Positions 13,801-20,602 of a stretch of 35,332 bases of DNA are shown here, in pieces; position 1 is the first letter of the stretch, and each line of letters starts with the position of its first letter. The DNA is from a virus. The position numbers and the translations under genes are program-made. The stretch lies in the IMG/VR virus record IMGVR_UViG_3300009370_000088, positions 1 through 35,332 of that record; one strand, 5' to 3'. The notes beneath the pieces are model-generated. The model was not told the DNA's origin. It saw only the letters and a program-made list of their open reading frames with translations, and did no database searches.

Positions 13801-16331
13801 CCCGGAGTCTTCCCCTGAATCCCTCGTATCGCCAGCCCTACCGGCGACACTACCCTGACTTTCAGTTCATTGTTACTATACTTGCTGGGTTTCCCCGAAC
13901 GGTAGTAGAAATTCAACTGGAGGCCGCTGGCGATTGCCTCCTCGAGGTCGTTCAGGGCGATGCGGATTGATCCGCGAGTGTCCAAACGCTCAAAGATTTT
14001 TCTCATTTCAGGAGTAAGTCGCTTCCCGTAAAGTTGCTTTTTTATCACCACCCAGCCACCCTCGGACTGTCCTTCGATTCGGTCGCGAATCTTCCGTAGT
14101 TCGTTGGTGATTTGCTTATTCCGAATGATGAATTTCCCGGCATCCTTCAGGCTTATGCCCTGCGCGCCGAATAACCTTTCCACGCCTTGATCGGCAGTCT
14201 CCCCTTTCTTCAACTCGACGGAGGTTCCCTTTTTCGCATGTTTCACTTTATCGACTGCGGCCCGTTCTCGCTGTTTAACGTAGTTTCGGAACAGCTTTCG
14301 GACGGTGGGAGACCTTTGAGCCATTGGGTTCCCCTTCTTGTTCCTTATGGTGATCGTAAGCGGGTTTCCGAGGTTATCCACTACGCCGAACAACGAAAGG
14401 ATTTTACGACCGGATTCCACTACCTTCTGGCGGACTGACGGGTTAATGTGCCGGAACAAGTTCGGATCGTCCGCCATCATCATGGCAAATTGATCCGCCG
14501 CTATTTCATGAGCCAGCTTCTTGGCGTTGTCGCCGACCCCAATTCCGGGGTCGTCTGAGATCGAGGAATAGGCATCGGCGAAATCCTTCCCCTCTTGGTT
14601 GACGTCTACGTAGTCGATGGGGTTGCCGTCCCGGTCTTTCGTGAACGAAAAGCGATACGACTTCTCTCCGGGTTCCGCTTCGTACTCGGTTAGGATTGAC
14701 CGGAGGAAAAACGGATCGTCCTTCGCGGCTTGCGCGGTAAAGGTGTGACCTAGTTCGTGGAAAAGGATTTCCATAGCCTCTATGGAGCCTTTTTTCATAC
14801 TGCCGTCTCGGTTTACGTAGATTCGATAATTGGTCTCATCCCAGAAAGCGTTCTGAGGTTCCCTCGAGTTCGGATCGTCCTGGCGCTGTAATTCCAGCAT
14901 AATCTTCTTATCCACAAAGGTGACCCCCGGCGCCCGGATTCCCGCTTCCTCCGACGTGGCAAAAGCGAGTCTGGCTTCGGGAGTCATCCCGCGAAAGTCC
15001 TTTAATTGGTCGGACGCCCACTTTGCCTCGAGATAGTTTATACTGGTGGCTTCTCTGGACGTCTGGGCCTTCCCTCCCACTTGTCCGGGTTGCCCGAACG
15101 GCATTACCCCACCCATAACCGCACCCGCTCCCACAGCTTGCCCAATGCCCTCGGCCCGCTCGCCGGATGCGTATGCAAGCGCGGCGTTCAACGTCCCTAC
15201 CGAAACTCCATTGACGAGCATATTGAATGCGGCGTCACCCGCTCTGGTAAATCCCATCTTATGCGCAAGCAGGGCAAGTTTTCGCCGCCGGGGTGTTTCA
15301 GCTGTCCGGGCCAAACGCTCAAGAAACCTGACTTGTCCGGAAGGCTGCGACAGGGTGGACAATACCTTTTCCAAGCCTCTGCCCGTTTTGTTGGCGATGA
15401 GACCCGCGACCTCGACGGCGCCAAACGATGAAACAAAAGGCAGTCCCGCAATTGCTCCCGAAATCTGTCCGGCGATTAATGCTCCGCCAATATCCCTCTC
15501 CATGCCAAGTTCCTTTGCGACCCGTGAGGTGATGGTCCTGGGAAGCGCCGCTGCTTTTGCAGCCAGCCCTCCGGCTCGACCCCCCACACCCGCCAATTTG
15601 CCCGTTACCGCAGCCGTTCCCTTGATGGCCTTGCGGGTCACCGCAGCAGTACCTCTTGCGGGCATGGATACAATCTCCGCAGACTTGTCCAAGGCTTTGG
15701 AGAGCTTCGCGAGTCTGGCGCTTTTCGTTGCGGCGGCGGCAACCTTCAGGGTCGGCCCAGCTATGGGAATTATCATCGTCGGATCGGTAAACTCCCCCAA
15801 AGTACGGACAAGAGCCTTTGCCTTGGTTCCGGTTGCCTCGACTATAGCGGGTCTTACCTTCTGGTAGTAGTCGAAGTTTTCGCGGTAACGTTGGTATTCT
15901 CGCCTCCCCTCCGCCTCGGCCCCGGTTCCCCACAGTTTGTCCATTGCGGCGCCACCCAAGGTTTCTGCGAACCTCCAAAAATCGTGCCTGCCCAAGTCCC
16001 AAACGCCACGCTTTACGTCTTTCCACTCGGCCTTGCCCCCGACGACTTCTCCGACTGCTTTCTTCCCCTCGTCCAACATTGCGTTGGCTCCGGTCAGTAT
16101 ATTGGATGCGAAAGTCTTAGTGGCCTGCCACGCAGACCTCTTGTCTTTCTCCCTCTCCTCCGCCAACCATTCGTCGTAGGTCTGGGGGAGCATGGCAAGC
16201 TCTCGACTTAAAGCTTCATATTCGGCGTCCACCGGGCTTCCAAGACCATCAAATTCCGGCAAGCCTAGTTGTAGGTTTGTGGAACGAAGCTCCTTCGACA
16301 AGGCTTCGTATTCTTGATCGAGGTCGGGCAT
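7812..16331 (-). CDS. Giant 2839-aa polyvalent internal virion protein (zincin, RHH, ART-like and LPD domains)
   Basis: This protein is probably packaged in the capsid and injected with the DNA, as inferred for phage polyvalent proteins. Visible regions, in order: a Gly/Ala-rich, partly amphipathic N-terminus (1-470); a zincin-like metalloprotease with H525-E-L-G-H529 and a possible third ligand E609; a WYL-like beta segment (about 785-880, FYYR, then PVGL and LYLQA); a ribbon-helix-helix segment (about 983-1020); two related ADP-ribosyltransferase-like (ART-PolyVal) domains (about 1095-1300 and 1330-1560); a large-polyvalent-protein domain with EELQSDWHQ (W1757); a third ART-like domain (2098-2350, YHGTPH, then GHGLYFA-REVAEHY); and a C-terminal region with a HhH-glycosylase-like segment (about 2575-2612, ending TIDLWLRR). 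Seven copies of R/K-(L)-[FY]-MPA separate these units. It overlaps the next gene and starts one base after the preceding stop. Domain names beyond zincin and ART are tentative. Confidence 0.85.
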   Translation of the reverse strand: MPDLDQEYEALSKELRSTNLQLGLPEFDGLGSPVDAEYEALSRELAMLPQTYDEWLAEEREKDKRSAWQATKTFASNILTGANAMLDEGKKAVGEVVGGKAEWKDVKRGVWDLGRHDFWRFAETLGGAAMDKLWGTGAEAEGRREYQRYRENFDYYQKVRPAIVEATGTKAKALVRTLGEFTDPTMIIPIAGPTLKVAAAATKSARLAKLSKALDKSAEIVSMPARGTAAVTRKAIKGTAAVTGKLAGVGGRAGGLAAKAAALPRTITSRVAKELGMERDIGGALIAGQISGAIAGLPFVSSFGAVEVAGLIANKTGRGLEKVLSTLSQPSGQVRFLERLARTAETPRRRKLALLAHKMGFTRAGDAAFNMLVNGVSVGTLNAALAYASGERAEGIGQAVGAGAVMGGVMPFGQPGQVGGKAQTSREATSINYLEAKWASDQLKDFRGMTPEARLAFATSEEAGIRAPGVTFVDKKIMLELQRQDDPNSREPQNAFWDETNYRIYVNRDGSMKKGSIEAMEILFHELGHTFTAQAAKDDPFFLRSILTEYEAEPGEKSYRFSFTKDRDGNPIDYVDVNQEGKDFADAYSSISDDPGIGVGDNAKKLAHEIAADQFAMMMADDPNLFRHINPSVRQKVVESGRKILSLFGVVDNLGNPLTITIRNKKGNPMAQRSPTVRKLFRNYVKQRERAAVDKVKHAKKGTSVELKKGETADQGVERLFGAQGISLKDAGKFIIRNKQITNELRKIRDRIEGQSEGGWVVIKKQLYGKRLTPEMRKIFERLDTRGSIRIALNDLEEAIASGLQLNFYYRSGKPSKYSNNELKVRVVSPVGLAIRGIQGKTPGLYLQAIDEAYLRNNIEVLVREGLISDPDAFIRRAREVAERASEDPEGRINPEGRYENEIVTAAMGHKESAPSIRDPKLRQLLEDGKLQDSYRSYHVGSLAAPLPTGKVGIGFNWDNIKYNYLPHDRLYMPAESKGRPEKILLRTSPEVKARAKEVAKERGISMNDALNVALEESLLAGKTPVDKQGEGDISLKLTPKEEALLAKTKIGPAEAEAYRAAMAKKKRIAYRDLGVENEGKLFMPASNARLDFERRKFAAPRFQRWVTKGGKQTPELAVKVGDKFEPFVFFHGGDVGREAPTAGSRKTEGFKPTSDEEGRWTFDPKKPVWLARNEWFAMEYSPAGRKPLALVTRAKKIFNAADPSHRRQLERALGKKVAADPTLSYKGIMGDPALSFAKELESLGFDGIWETQYRGEDGSPEAYAKRLADDSDFFERETSLVIFDGKNVKLASDHEVPVSGEFTEGGRLYMPAESIEQRKASKYGRQFRQAVQDDKLLIARARKDWIENGFKAGNFQAWIKGDNGSPALAVEKEGIFVPVKLYYGGPLGTGRRPGFKPGAILDAIRKPDYAEGVTRQGEERYSTSRTIELTPDRKLAIAEQKASAPGVKPLEFATNAEFIFDPSSIEHVSMLADSIRKDDPKSPDLDVVYQLERNPEDVFSYENLLREAGWHGYKLPDGYAIFDAKRVKLISDQAGEGQFFTKDRAFGRVSGLFGRPLPSERMSAMGPSERRRDVRFMPAESPLGLSDNIRDVVLPGIKQDKFSRGQLEAALGKTAGARAYADEIGLIDWLKDRKSVTKAEVDAFVDANAPRLEEKVLGGISGRLPGGRIIPSSSMTKFSEYQEPGGTNYREVLVKLPPPDWHYAGRRDVPSPEAESKVYHDPHFNEGNVLLHLRLNDRIDADGKKVLFIEELQSDWHQKGRKDGYRLSEREKNALRQEFADLAKYGSTNPRANRRRGEIVAELEAQGGLDYIDTTLVPDAPFKKNWPALGLKRVIREALENGYDRVAWLDGEGQAARYDLSQRVVAIEVFPEPDGTYEITARLVDQMGGEYRTLATKVPKEKLADHIGKEPAQKALEKIELEKKQGEEMPLAHLEGLDLKVGGEGMKAFYDRELVSIANKISKKIGGGKVRRENLRKIPALERSREFGSHVLDLPKNPQAVENLRLYMPAEKAPSDSTPPELIFKKDPKGQTTLPFAKTPREETEFARIWNEDAERTGTPKVGTGEIPDPPKGWQGGTPRETRGAYDPRSPGRLFMPAAYHGTPHTFKAEEGAPLGRFRSAQIGSGEGAQAYGHGLYFAGKREVAEHYRKELSQGELLTIKKGSKIIARGDEIDPVGLEAVKFLEIGEKQAGEFKHNKAYYAKKLTSDPKILSRIDEWKDAKISYERPPGSLYKVKLAPKENEYLLWDKPLSEQPKGVREKLEEIIDQEHYGTTLRDRFESGISGEDWKYQEEGADLYLGLSQVIKGDPAASAALLEAGIPGIKYLEGASRAKGKGDYNYVIFDEGDVTITDKLFMPAAPEDASPNTVSSWGDGDSPSFPAGYRRGQAPSNEEVAKLFQEKYVERYGEPIDPYDYGPETLDWLADMVASEGEAALQRTGSAVDWYTTAVERAMSIAEEIFPEIKTSKQAKDRFLGALAITSQNMRVLDNAKAAVYQYEYKAKHGKFDYEIDHGGKAPAITKNLRAFDKMESGMTDFHGFLDRDYTVRELTQFGKKFFGDEKFAIDGRMDDVVKGSAVFGPKIGQGFFQNLKGNYDPVTIDLWLRRTFGRLTGRSVDVSLSPQAIGRLIYSHRKNTGRRKTDFELPEFLRGLKISGSIAKDGKMNFKISDKTFERLFGEHEKGAANADAVFKLAGRLSKEWERRFAAAGRSVTKAKADLQGRKKAGRPTKQASARLSKAEAEKAKIQAEKPYWAYAATSISGKLKPIDIPTPQERTVIVQAFNKALAKLREKGYDLTPADLQATLWYPEKDIWSFLKGDKADALNMSYDQAMEKIRDAR
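9252..13424 (-). repeat. Seven dispersed copies of an [RK]-(L)-[FY]-MPA-[AES] linker motif
   Basis: Inside the giant protein the same short peptide recurs with Met at residues 973, 1084, 1311, 1578, 2009, 2097 and 2357 (Met codons at 13413-13415, 13080-13082, 12399-12401, 11598-11600, 10305-10307, 10041-10043 and 9261-9263). The variants are RLYMPAE (three copies), KLFMPAS, RFMPAE, RLFMPAA and KLFMPAA. Each precedes the start of a recognisable or domain-sized unit of 88 to 482 residues. Codons differ between copies, so the peptide rather than the DNA is conserved. A processing site or a modular joint is inferred. Confidence 0.9.
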
Positions 16332-16332
16332 T

Positions 16333-17850
16333 TCACTTGGGGACGCCGAAACCCGTTCGGGGATCGACGCGCACTTCCGGCGGCTCTACTTCCTCTTCTT
16401 CAAATACCACCATCGGGATGGTCTTTCTTTCCGCCTGCCTTCGACCCCCTAAAGCATCTTTTCTTCTCTCTACCTCCGTCCTTAGCGCTTCAACTTCTTC
16501 AGGTGTGCGCCGCGAGGGGGAGGCATCATCAGTCGCCGAGGCTCCCGCAGCTTGCTCGTTTTCTCGGATATATTCCAAAGCGTCCTCTTCCGTTTTGAGA
16601 ACGATACCTTTTCTGTAAGCTTCGCGTTGAGCGTTTACGGCATTCACGGCATCTTTATATTGCTTGCGGATAGTGTTTAGATTTTTAATCAACTGGCCCT
16701 CCGATTGAAACTGGTCGATTGCGCCAAGTGATGCGTTCAGTTGACTCAACTCTCGTTCCGAAACCTGACCCAAGGCGCCGCCCGTGGGAGACTCGTCCCT
16801 CATCTTCTGTAACCGGTCGAACCCTATCGAGGAAGTAATCGTCTGCAACGCCGCCTGCAAGTTTCTCGCAGGGGTTCCCCCGATACCCGACGTCATCTGT
16901 CCAATTGCCCCGGTAGTAGTGTAGCCTTTGGCTAGTTTAATGGCGTCATCTATCGCCGAAAGGGCGGCTTCCTTATAGACGGGGTCGGAGGGAGGTCTAC
17001 TAAGTTGCTCTTGCTCTTGATCGAACTTTATTTGATCCCGCGTTTCCTTATTGGTTGCGATCTGATCCACTAGATTACGCCTATTGGCCTCTCGCTCCGC
17101 AATTGCCTCCGCCTTGAGTGCGTTGATTGCATCGAGTTGGAGCCGGGGATCGAGGTGTCGCTCGTCCACGATAGCTTTCGCTCTAGGTCGGAATCTTTCG
17201 GGGAGTCCCATTTCGGCGGGAGATAGAGTCGGATGCCGCATATTTTCCAACTCCTTGGCGCCGGCAGAGAATTGGTCGCCGATGACTTGCCGGTATTGCT
17301 CCGGGGTTATTTCTCTCCCCCCAATCCGTTGTAAAAACCTCGACATATCGGGAGCCATCCGCTCCGCTGCTTCCATGCTCCTCGCGAATGCCTGACCTTC
17401 TTTAGTGAGCGGCCCTTCCGGCCTAGTAGTCATGAAGTCCGCAAACTTCCACTTTTGGTTAAACTCCTCTATCTCCAATTCCCGATCTTCTTTCTCCCAT
17501 TCCTGCTTATCCTGCAATGCCCGAAGGTTTGCGGCGCTGTACTGCCTCGCCATGTTTGCCTGAGCCATTTGAGCCTGCCTGAGAGCTTGCTGCTCCTGTA
17601 GGGTCTCGTTGGCTCGCTCGACCTCCATCCTCTTTACGAAGGCATTCAGGTCGTCGTAGGAAAGCGACTCGGCTGCGGCTTTGGAGATCCCGTATGCCTG
17701 GGCGATTGACTTGAGAGACTTTAGCTCGGTGAGTCTTTGCTTCTGGGCTTCGTTCTTGTCGATGGTTTGACCGACGAACTGACGGAAGTCCTGAAGCTTT
17801 GCCCGTGCAACGGGAATAGGTGATGCGAAAGGTATAGGTGCTTGTGCCAT
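16333..17850 (-). CDS. Internal virion / DNA-ejection protein (505 aa)
   Basis: The N-terminal 150 residues are charged and helical (likely coiled coil). The central segment, about residues 305-400, has a Gly-rich stretch followed by a GFDRLQKMRDESPTGGALG core and then VSERELSQL. This signature recurs in ejection proteins of podovirus-like phages. The C-terminus is disordered and acidic (FEEEEVEPPE). It overlaps the upstream gene as TAATG and is one base from the giant polyvalent gene, so the four proteins from 20602 to 7812 look like one internal-protein block. It probably forms part of the channel or pilot complex that leaves the capsid with the DNA. No peptidoglycan-hydrolase motif is seen. 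Confidence 0.75.
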   Translation of the reverse strand: MAQAPIPFASPIPVARAKLQDFRQFVGQTIDKNEAQKQRLTELKSLKSIAQAYGISKAAAESLSYDDLNAFVKRMEVERANETLQEQQALRQAQMAQANMARQYSAANLRALQDKQEWEKEDRELEIEEFNQKWKFADFMTTRPEGPLTKEGQAFARSMEAAERMAPDMSRFLQRIGGREITPEQYRQVIGDQFSAGAKELENMRHPTLSPAEMGLPERFRPRAKAIVDERHLDPRLQLDAINALKAEAIAEREANRRNLVDQIATNKETRDQIKFDQEQEQLSRPPSDPVYKEAALSAIDDAIKLAKGYTTTGAIGQMTSGIGGTPARNLQAALQTITSSIGFDRLQKMRDESPTGGALGQVSERELSQLNASLGAIDQFQSEGQLIKNLNTIRKQYKDAVNAVNAQREAYRKGIVLKTEEDALEYIRENEQAAGASATDDASPSRRTPEEVEALRTEVERRKDALGGRRQAERKTIPMVVFEEEEVEPPEVRVDPRTGFGVPK

Positions 17851-19238
17851 TATGATCCGAGTCCCACTAGTTTATCGATTGCCGCCTCCAAGGCCGTGGT
17901 CTTGTCCGCCAAGGTCTTTCTTCCTTGCCACCCAGCCAACTGCGTCTGCTGCTCCATTGCGGGGAAGCTAGAGAAGAAAGGCCCGGTCGGGTCCATCGGT
18001 TGGATCGACCCTACGGGCATCCTGCCGACGTTGGAAATGGCGAGCGGGTCGGCGCCTCTGGACATCTCAAAAAGGTGAGGCTGGTAAGCCTGTTTCCTAC
18101 CGACGAACTGATGGGCCATCGAGGCTCCCTGTTGCTGGCGTTGCCGCTTGGCGGCTTCGGTTCCCAATAAAGCTTGTCCAAGCCCGTGAGTCGTCGCCTG
18201 CATGGACTTGTCGAGGTTGCCAAACAAATCCTGTCGGAGTTCTCGGTAGTATTCCGGGCTGTACTCGCCTTTCAGTTCATCTCCGATGTAACCTCGTAGT
18301 TGAACGTCCAGCGGATCGTCCTGAAGCTGGGTGGCATAAGCCAGAGCGGACGTCTGTTCGGGAGACATGAACGACGAGGCATCGTAAGTGTCGTAAAAAT
18401 GTTTAGCTTCGGTCAGTCGGTCTCCCCGTCCCCGCTGCTCCAGGGCGAAGGGATTCGTCAGGTCGTTTATGACTTGTCCGGCGGCTGATCCTGAAGCCAG
18501 TTCGCTCCTGAGCCATGCCCCGAAGTCGGATTGACCGGATTGCTCGAAGGCGGCCCGGAGTTGTTCATTGTTCAGAAGGTCGGTTATCCCGTACTTCCCT
18601 GCATACTCGGCAATCTGACGATTAGCCTGAACTCCCGTGTCGGCTGCTACGTCGGAAAGTTCTCGATAGGTCTCGCCTGCCGATTGCGCTGCGGGTGGGT
18701 CGTCTTTGGCGAGGGCGGAGTAAATCAAGGCTGCTGCACCAACGTATTTCGCCCCAGCCTCTAGATTTTCCCTACTCAAGCCCTTACTCTTGGCATCCTC
18801 GACGGCGGCGTCTCGCACTTTCCCAGTTACGATTAGCTGTTTCCTTTCGGTCTCCACTTCCGCATCCAAAAAGGGTTGATTCTCACGGAGCCGTTCCCGT
18901 TCCTCCGGGTTGGCGGACGCAAGGAATGCCTGTCCATTTTCCCTCGCGGCTGTCTCCGCCGCCAAGTATTTCGCCTCTTGATCCTCAACTGCCTGTTGCG
19001 AAGAAGCGACCTTGTCGGCGACTTTTGTGACTTCCTCGGCGGGAGGCGCGCCGGAGGGTGTTCCGACTCCGGGGTACTGATGACCCTTCGCCGCCGCTTC
19101 GGCTTTCTTCCTCTTCTTCTCGGCTAAAGCCCTCTCGAGCCTAGACATATTTGAACTAAGATTACCGGAAGCGGCTTGCCCCGACCCTGTTCCACTCCCC
19201 GACCACCTTGTGGGTTCTGTTTCATATTGATTGGTCAT
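17850..19238 (-). CDS. Internal virion protein (462 aa)
   Basis: This is a mostly helical, alanine- and charge-rich protein with a Gly/Ser-rich N-terminus and a lysine-rich helix (residues about 33-50). No enzyme motif or membrane span is evident. It overlaps its upstream neighbour by 4 nt and lies between two other predicted internal proteins, so I infer a capsid-internal or ejection role. The local sequence QSGQSDFGAWLRSELASG and a conserved-looking SPEYYRELRQDLF segment might serve for family searches. No name is assigned. Confidence 0.65.
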   Translation of the reverse strand: MTNQYETEPTRWSGSGTGSGQAASGNLSSNMSRLERALAEKKRKKAEAAAKGHQYPGVGTPSGAPPAEEVTKVADKVASSQQAVEDQEAKYLAAETAARENGQAFLASANPEERERLRENQPFLDAEVETERKQLIVTGKVRDAAVEDAKSKGLSRENLEAGAKYVGAAALIYSALAKDDPPAAQSAGETYRELSDVAADTGVQANRQIAEYAGKYGITDLLNNEQLRAAFEQSGQSDFGAWLRSELASGSAAGQVINDLTNPFALEQRGRGDRLTEAKHFYDTYDASSFMSPEQTSALAYATQLQDDPLDVQLRGYIGDELKGEYSPEYYRELRQDLFGNLDKSMQATTHGLGQALLGTEAAKRQRQQQGASMAHQFVGRKQAYQPHLFEMSRGADPLAISNVGRMPVGSIQPMDPTGPFFSSFPAMEQQTQLAGWQGRKTLADKTTALEAAIDKLVGLGS

Positions 19239-20602
19239 CGCCTCGTTCCTCCCGTAAGTCCGTAAAATCTCCTCCTGTCATAACTGGTGCTTCCGAAAGT
19301 TCTTCGTGGCCCCGTCTCCAACTTGGGAGCCGGCTGGGAGGGGGCAAAAAATCTACTGGGTCCGGGGCCTCCAGCCTGAGTCTTCCTTATGGGGGTAGAC
19401 TTAATGATCGGCGAGGCTTTCGCCTCATCTAGAACCCCACGAAGCTCCGCCAGCCTTTCGAGGGGCGTTAGCGCGGGTTGAGCGGGTGCGGGAGTGGTTA
19501 CTGAAGCAGGCGGCATAGCAGGCTGGGTTCGGATCGGGTTCAACGGGTCCACGGGTTCTCCCGTCATGGCATCGTAAGTGCCATGTTCATCTGAGTAGGC
19601 CGTACCTATCCCCAAGTCGACGTAGTCGTCGTAGGACTTGATGTTGTGCATGGGCGTCTCACCCGTGTACGGATCGGTGGACATGATGTCCTGCATGAGG
19701 GCGTTCTCCTCCGCCTCGATTCGAGCGACGTCCTGACTTCCGGAAATCTCTTGGGACAAGTCCGCCAAAGCTGCTTCTCCTTCGGGCGTCTGCCGCAACT
19801 CACGAACCGTCATTCCCTTATAATCATGGAAAGTGGAGGCGGCTTGGAAGGAAGGCATATCTCCATGCTCCGGCAAACCCCGAAGGTATCCGATCTCTCC
19901 AAGCTGGTAATCCTCGGTAAGTTGGTTATTGAGAATCAAAGGTCTCAAGTAGTCTTTTAAAGCGGCTACCCTGTCGGCATACTCGCTCTCCCTAGCGGTA
20001 GACGAAAAGGGTGATTTGGCGGCTTCCTTAATTGTATGAAAAATTGTTTTGGGCATACCCCCCGTGACGGACAAGGCTTTCCCCGTTGGGACCGCTCCGG
20101 GTACTTTTCGGATAAGCTTGTTGGTCCCTTCGATTAAAGGGTCCACGACCTTGCCCACGGTTGCTCCCGTCACCTTACCGGCCCCCTTGGCTAAGTATCT
20201 CAGCGGATCATAATCCCCTGCCCCTGCCTTATCCATTGCCCAGCTTGCCAAAGACCACGGGCCGGCGGCTGAGTAAACGGCTCCAGAGGCGAAAGTCCCG
20301 CTGTCGGGGATTTTTCCCTGAAAGAAATTACCTGCCTCTGTCAACCCGCGTGAGATGTTTGAAACTTCCCCAACGGTCTGGACTTTTTTGTGAATATTCT
20401 GCGCGCGTTTCGCTTTCTCCAGCGTGGATTCCATTTCCTCAATGGTGGCCCCGCCGTCCATCAACACATTTAGAACCTCTTGGTTTACTTTTTCCAAGTT
20501 TCTATTGTCTAGTAAGCCGCCAACCGCAGCGCCAGCGTCAAGAATCGAAGGCCCATCACTATTCAGGGCCGCTCTGGAAGCGCTTTGGAGGTTAGTTGCC
20601 AT
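19235..20602 (-). CDS. Internal virion protein (455 aa)
   Basis: The N-terminal region is helical and partly coiled coil (about 35-75). A Gly/Ala segment with possible weak membrane affinity (SGAVYSAAGPWSLASWAM) follows, and the C-terminal third is proline-rich and disordered. It starts inside the last 11 nt of the fibre gene. Its place directly after the fibre and before two further internal proteins resembles the ejection-protein gene block of P22-like phages, but no P22 protein is recognisable in the sequence itself. Function is inferred from context only. Confidence 0.6.
   Translation of the reverse strand: MATNLQSASRAALNSDGPSILDAGAAVGGLLDNRNLEKVNQEVLNVLMDGGATIEEMESTLEKAKRAQNIHKKVQTVGEVSNISRGLTEAGNFFQGKIPDSGTFASGAVYSAAGPWSLASWAMDKAGAGDYDPLRYLAKGAGKVTGATVGKVVDPLIEGTNKLIRKVPGAVPTGKALSVTGGMPKTIFHTIKEAAKSPFSSTARESEYADRVAALKDYLRPLILNNQLTEDYQLGEIGYLRGLPEHGDMPSFQAASTFHDYKGMTVRELRQTPEGEAALADLSQEISGSQDVARIEAEENALMQDIMSTDPYTGETPMHNIKSYDDYVDLGIGTAYSDEHGTYDAMTGEPVDPLNPIRTQPAMPPASVTTPAPAQPALTPLERLAELRGVLDEAKASPIIKSTPIRKTQAGGPGPSRFFAPSQPAPKLETGPRRTFGSTSYDRRRFYGLTGGTRR

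Noticed and set aside
15655-15670. Possible eighth MPA linker (VSMPARG, Met at residue 223)
   Set aside because: It lacks the preceding basic residue and the [FY] before MPA and is not at a visible domain boundary.
15046-15867. 273-aa plus-strand frame opposite the polyvalent gene N-terminus
   Set aside because: Ala/Pro/Ser-rich complement of an Ala/Gly-rich region and against the direction of all genes: a shadow frame.
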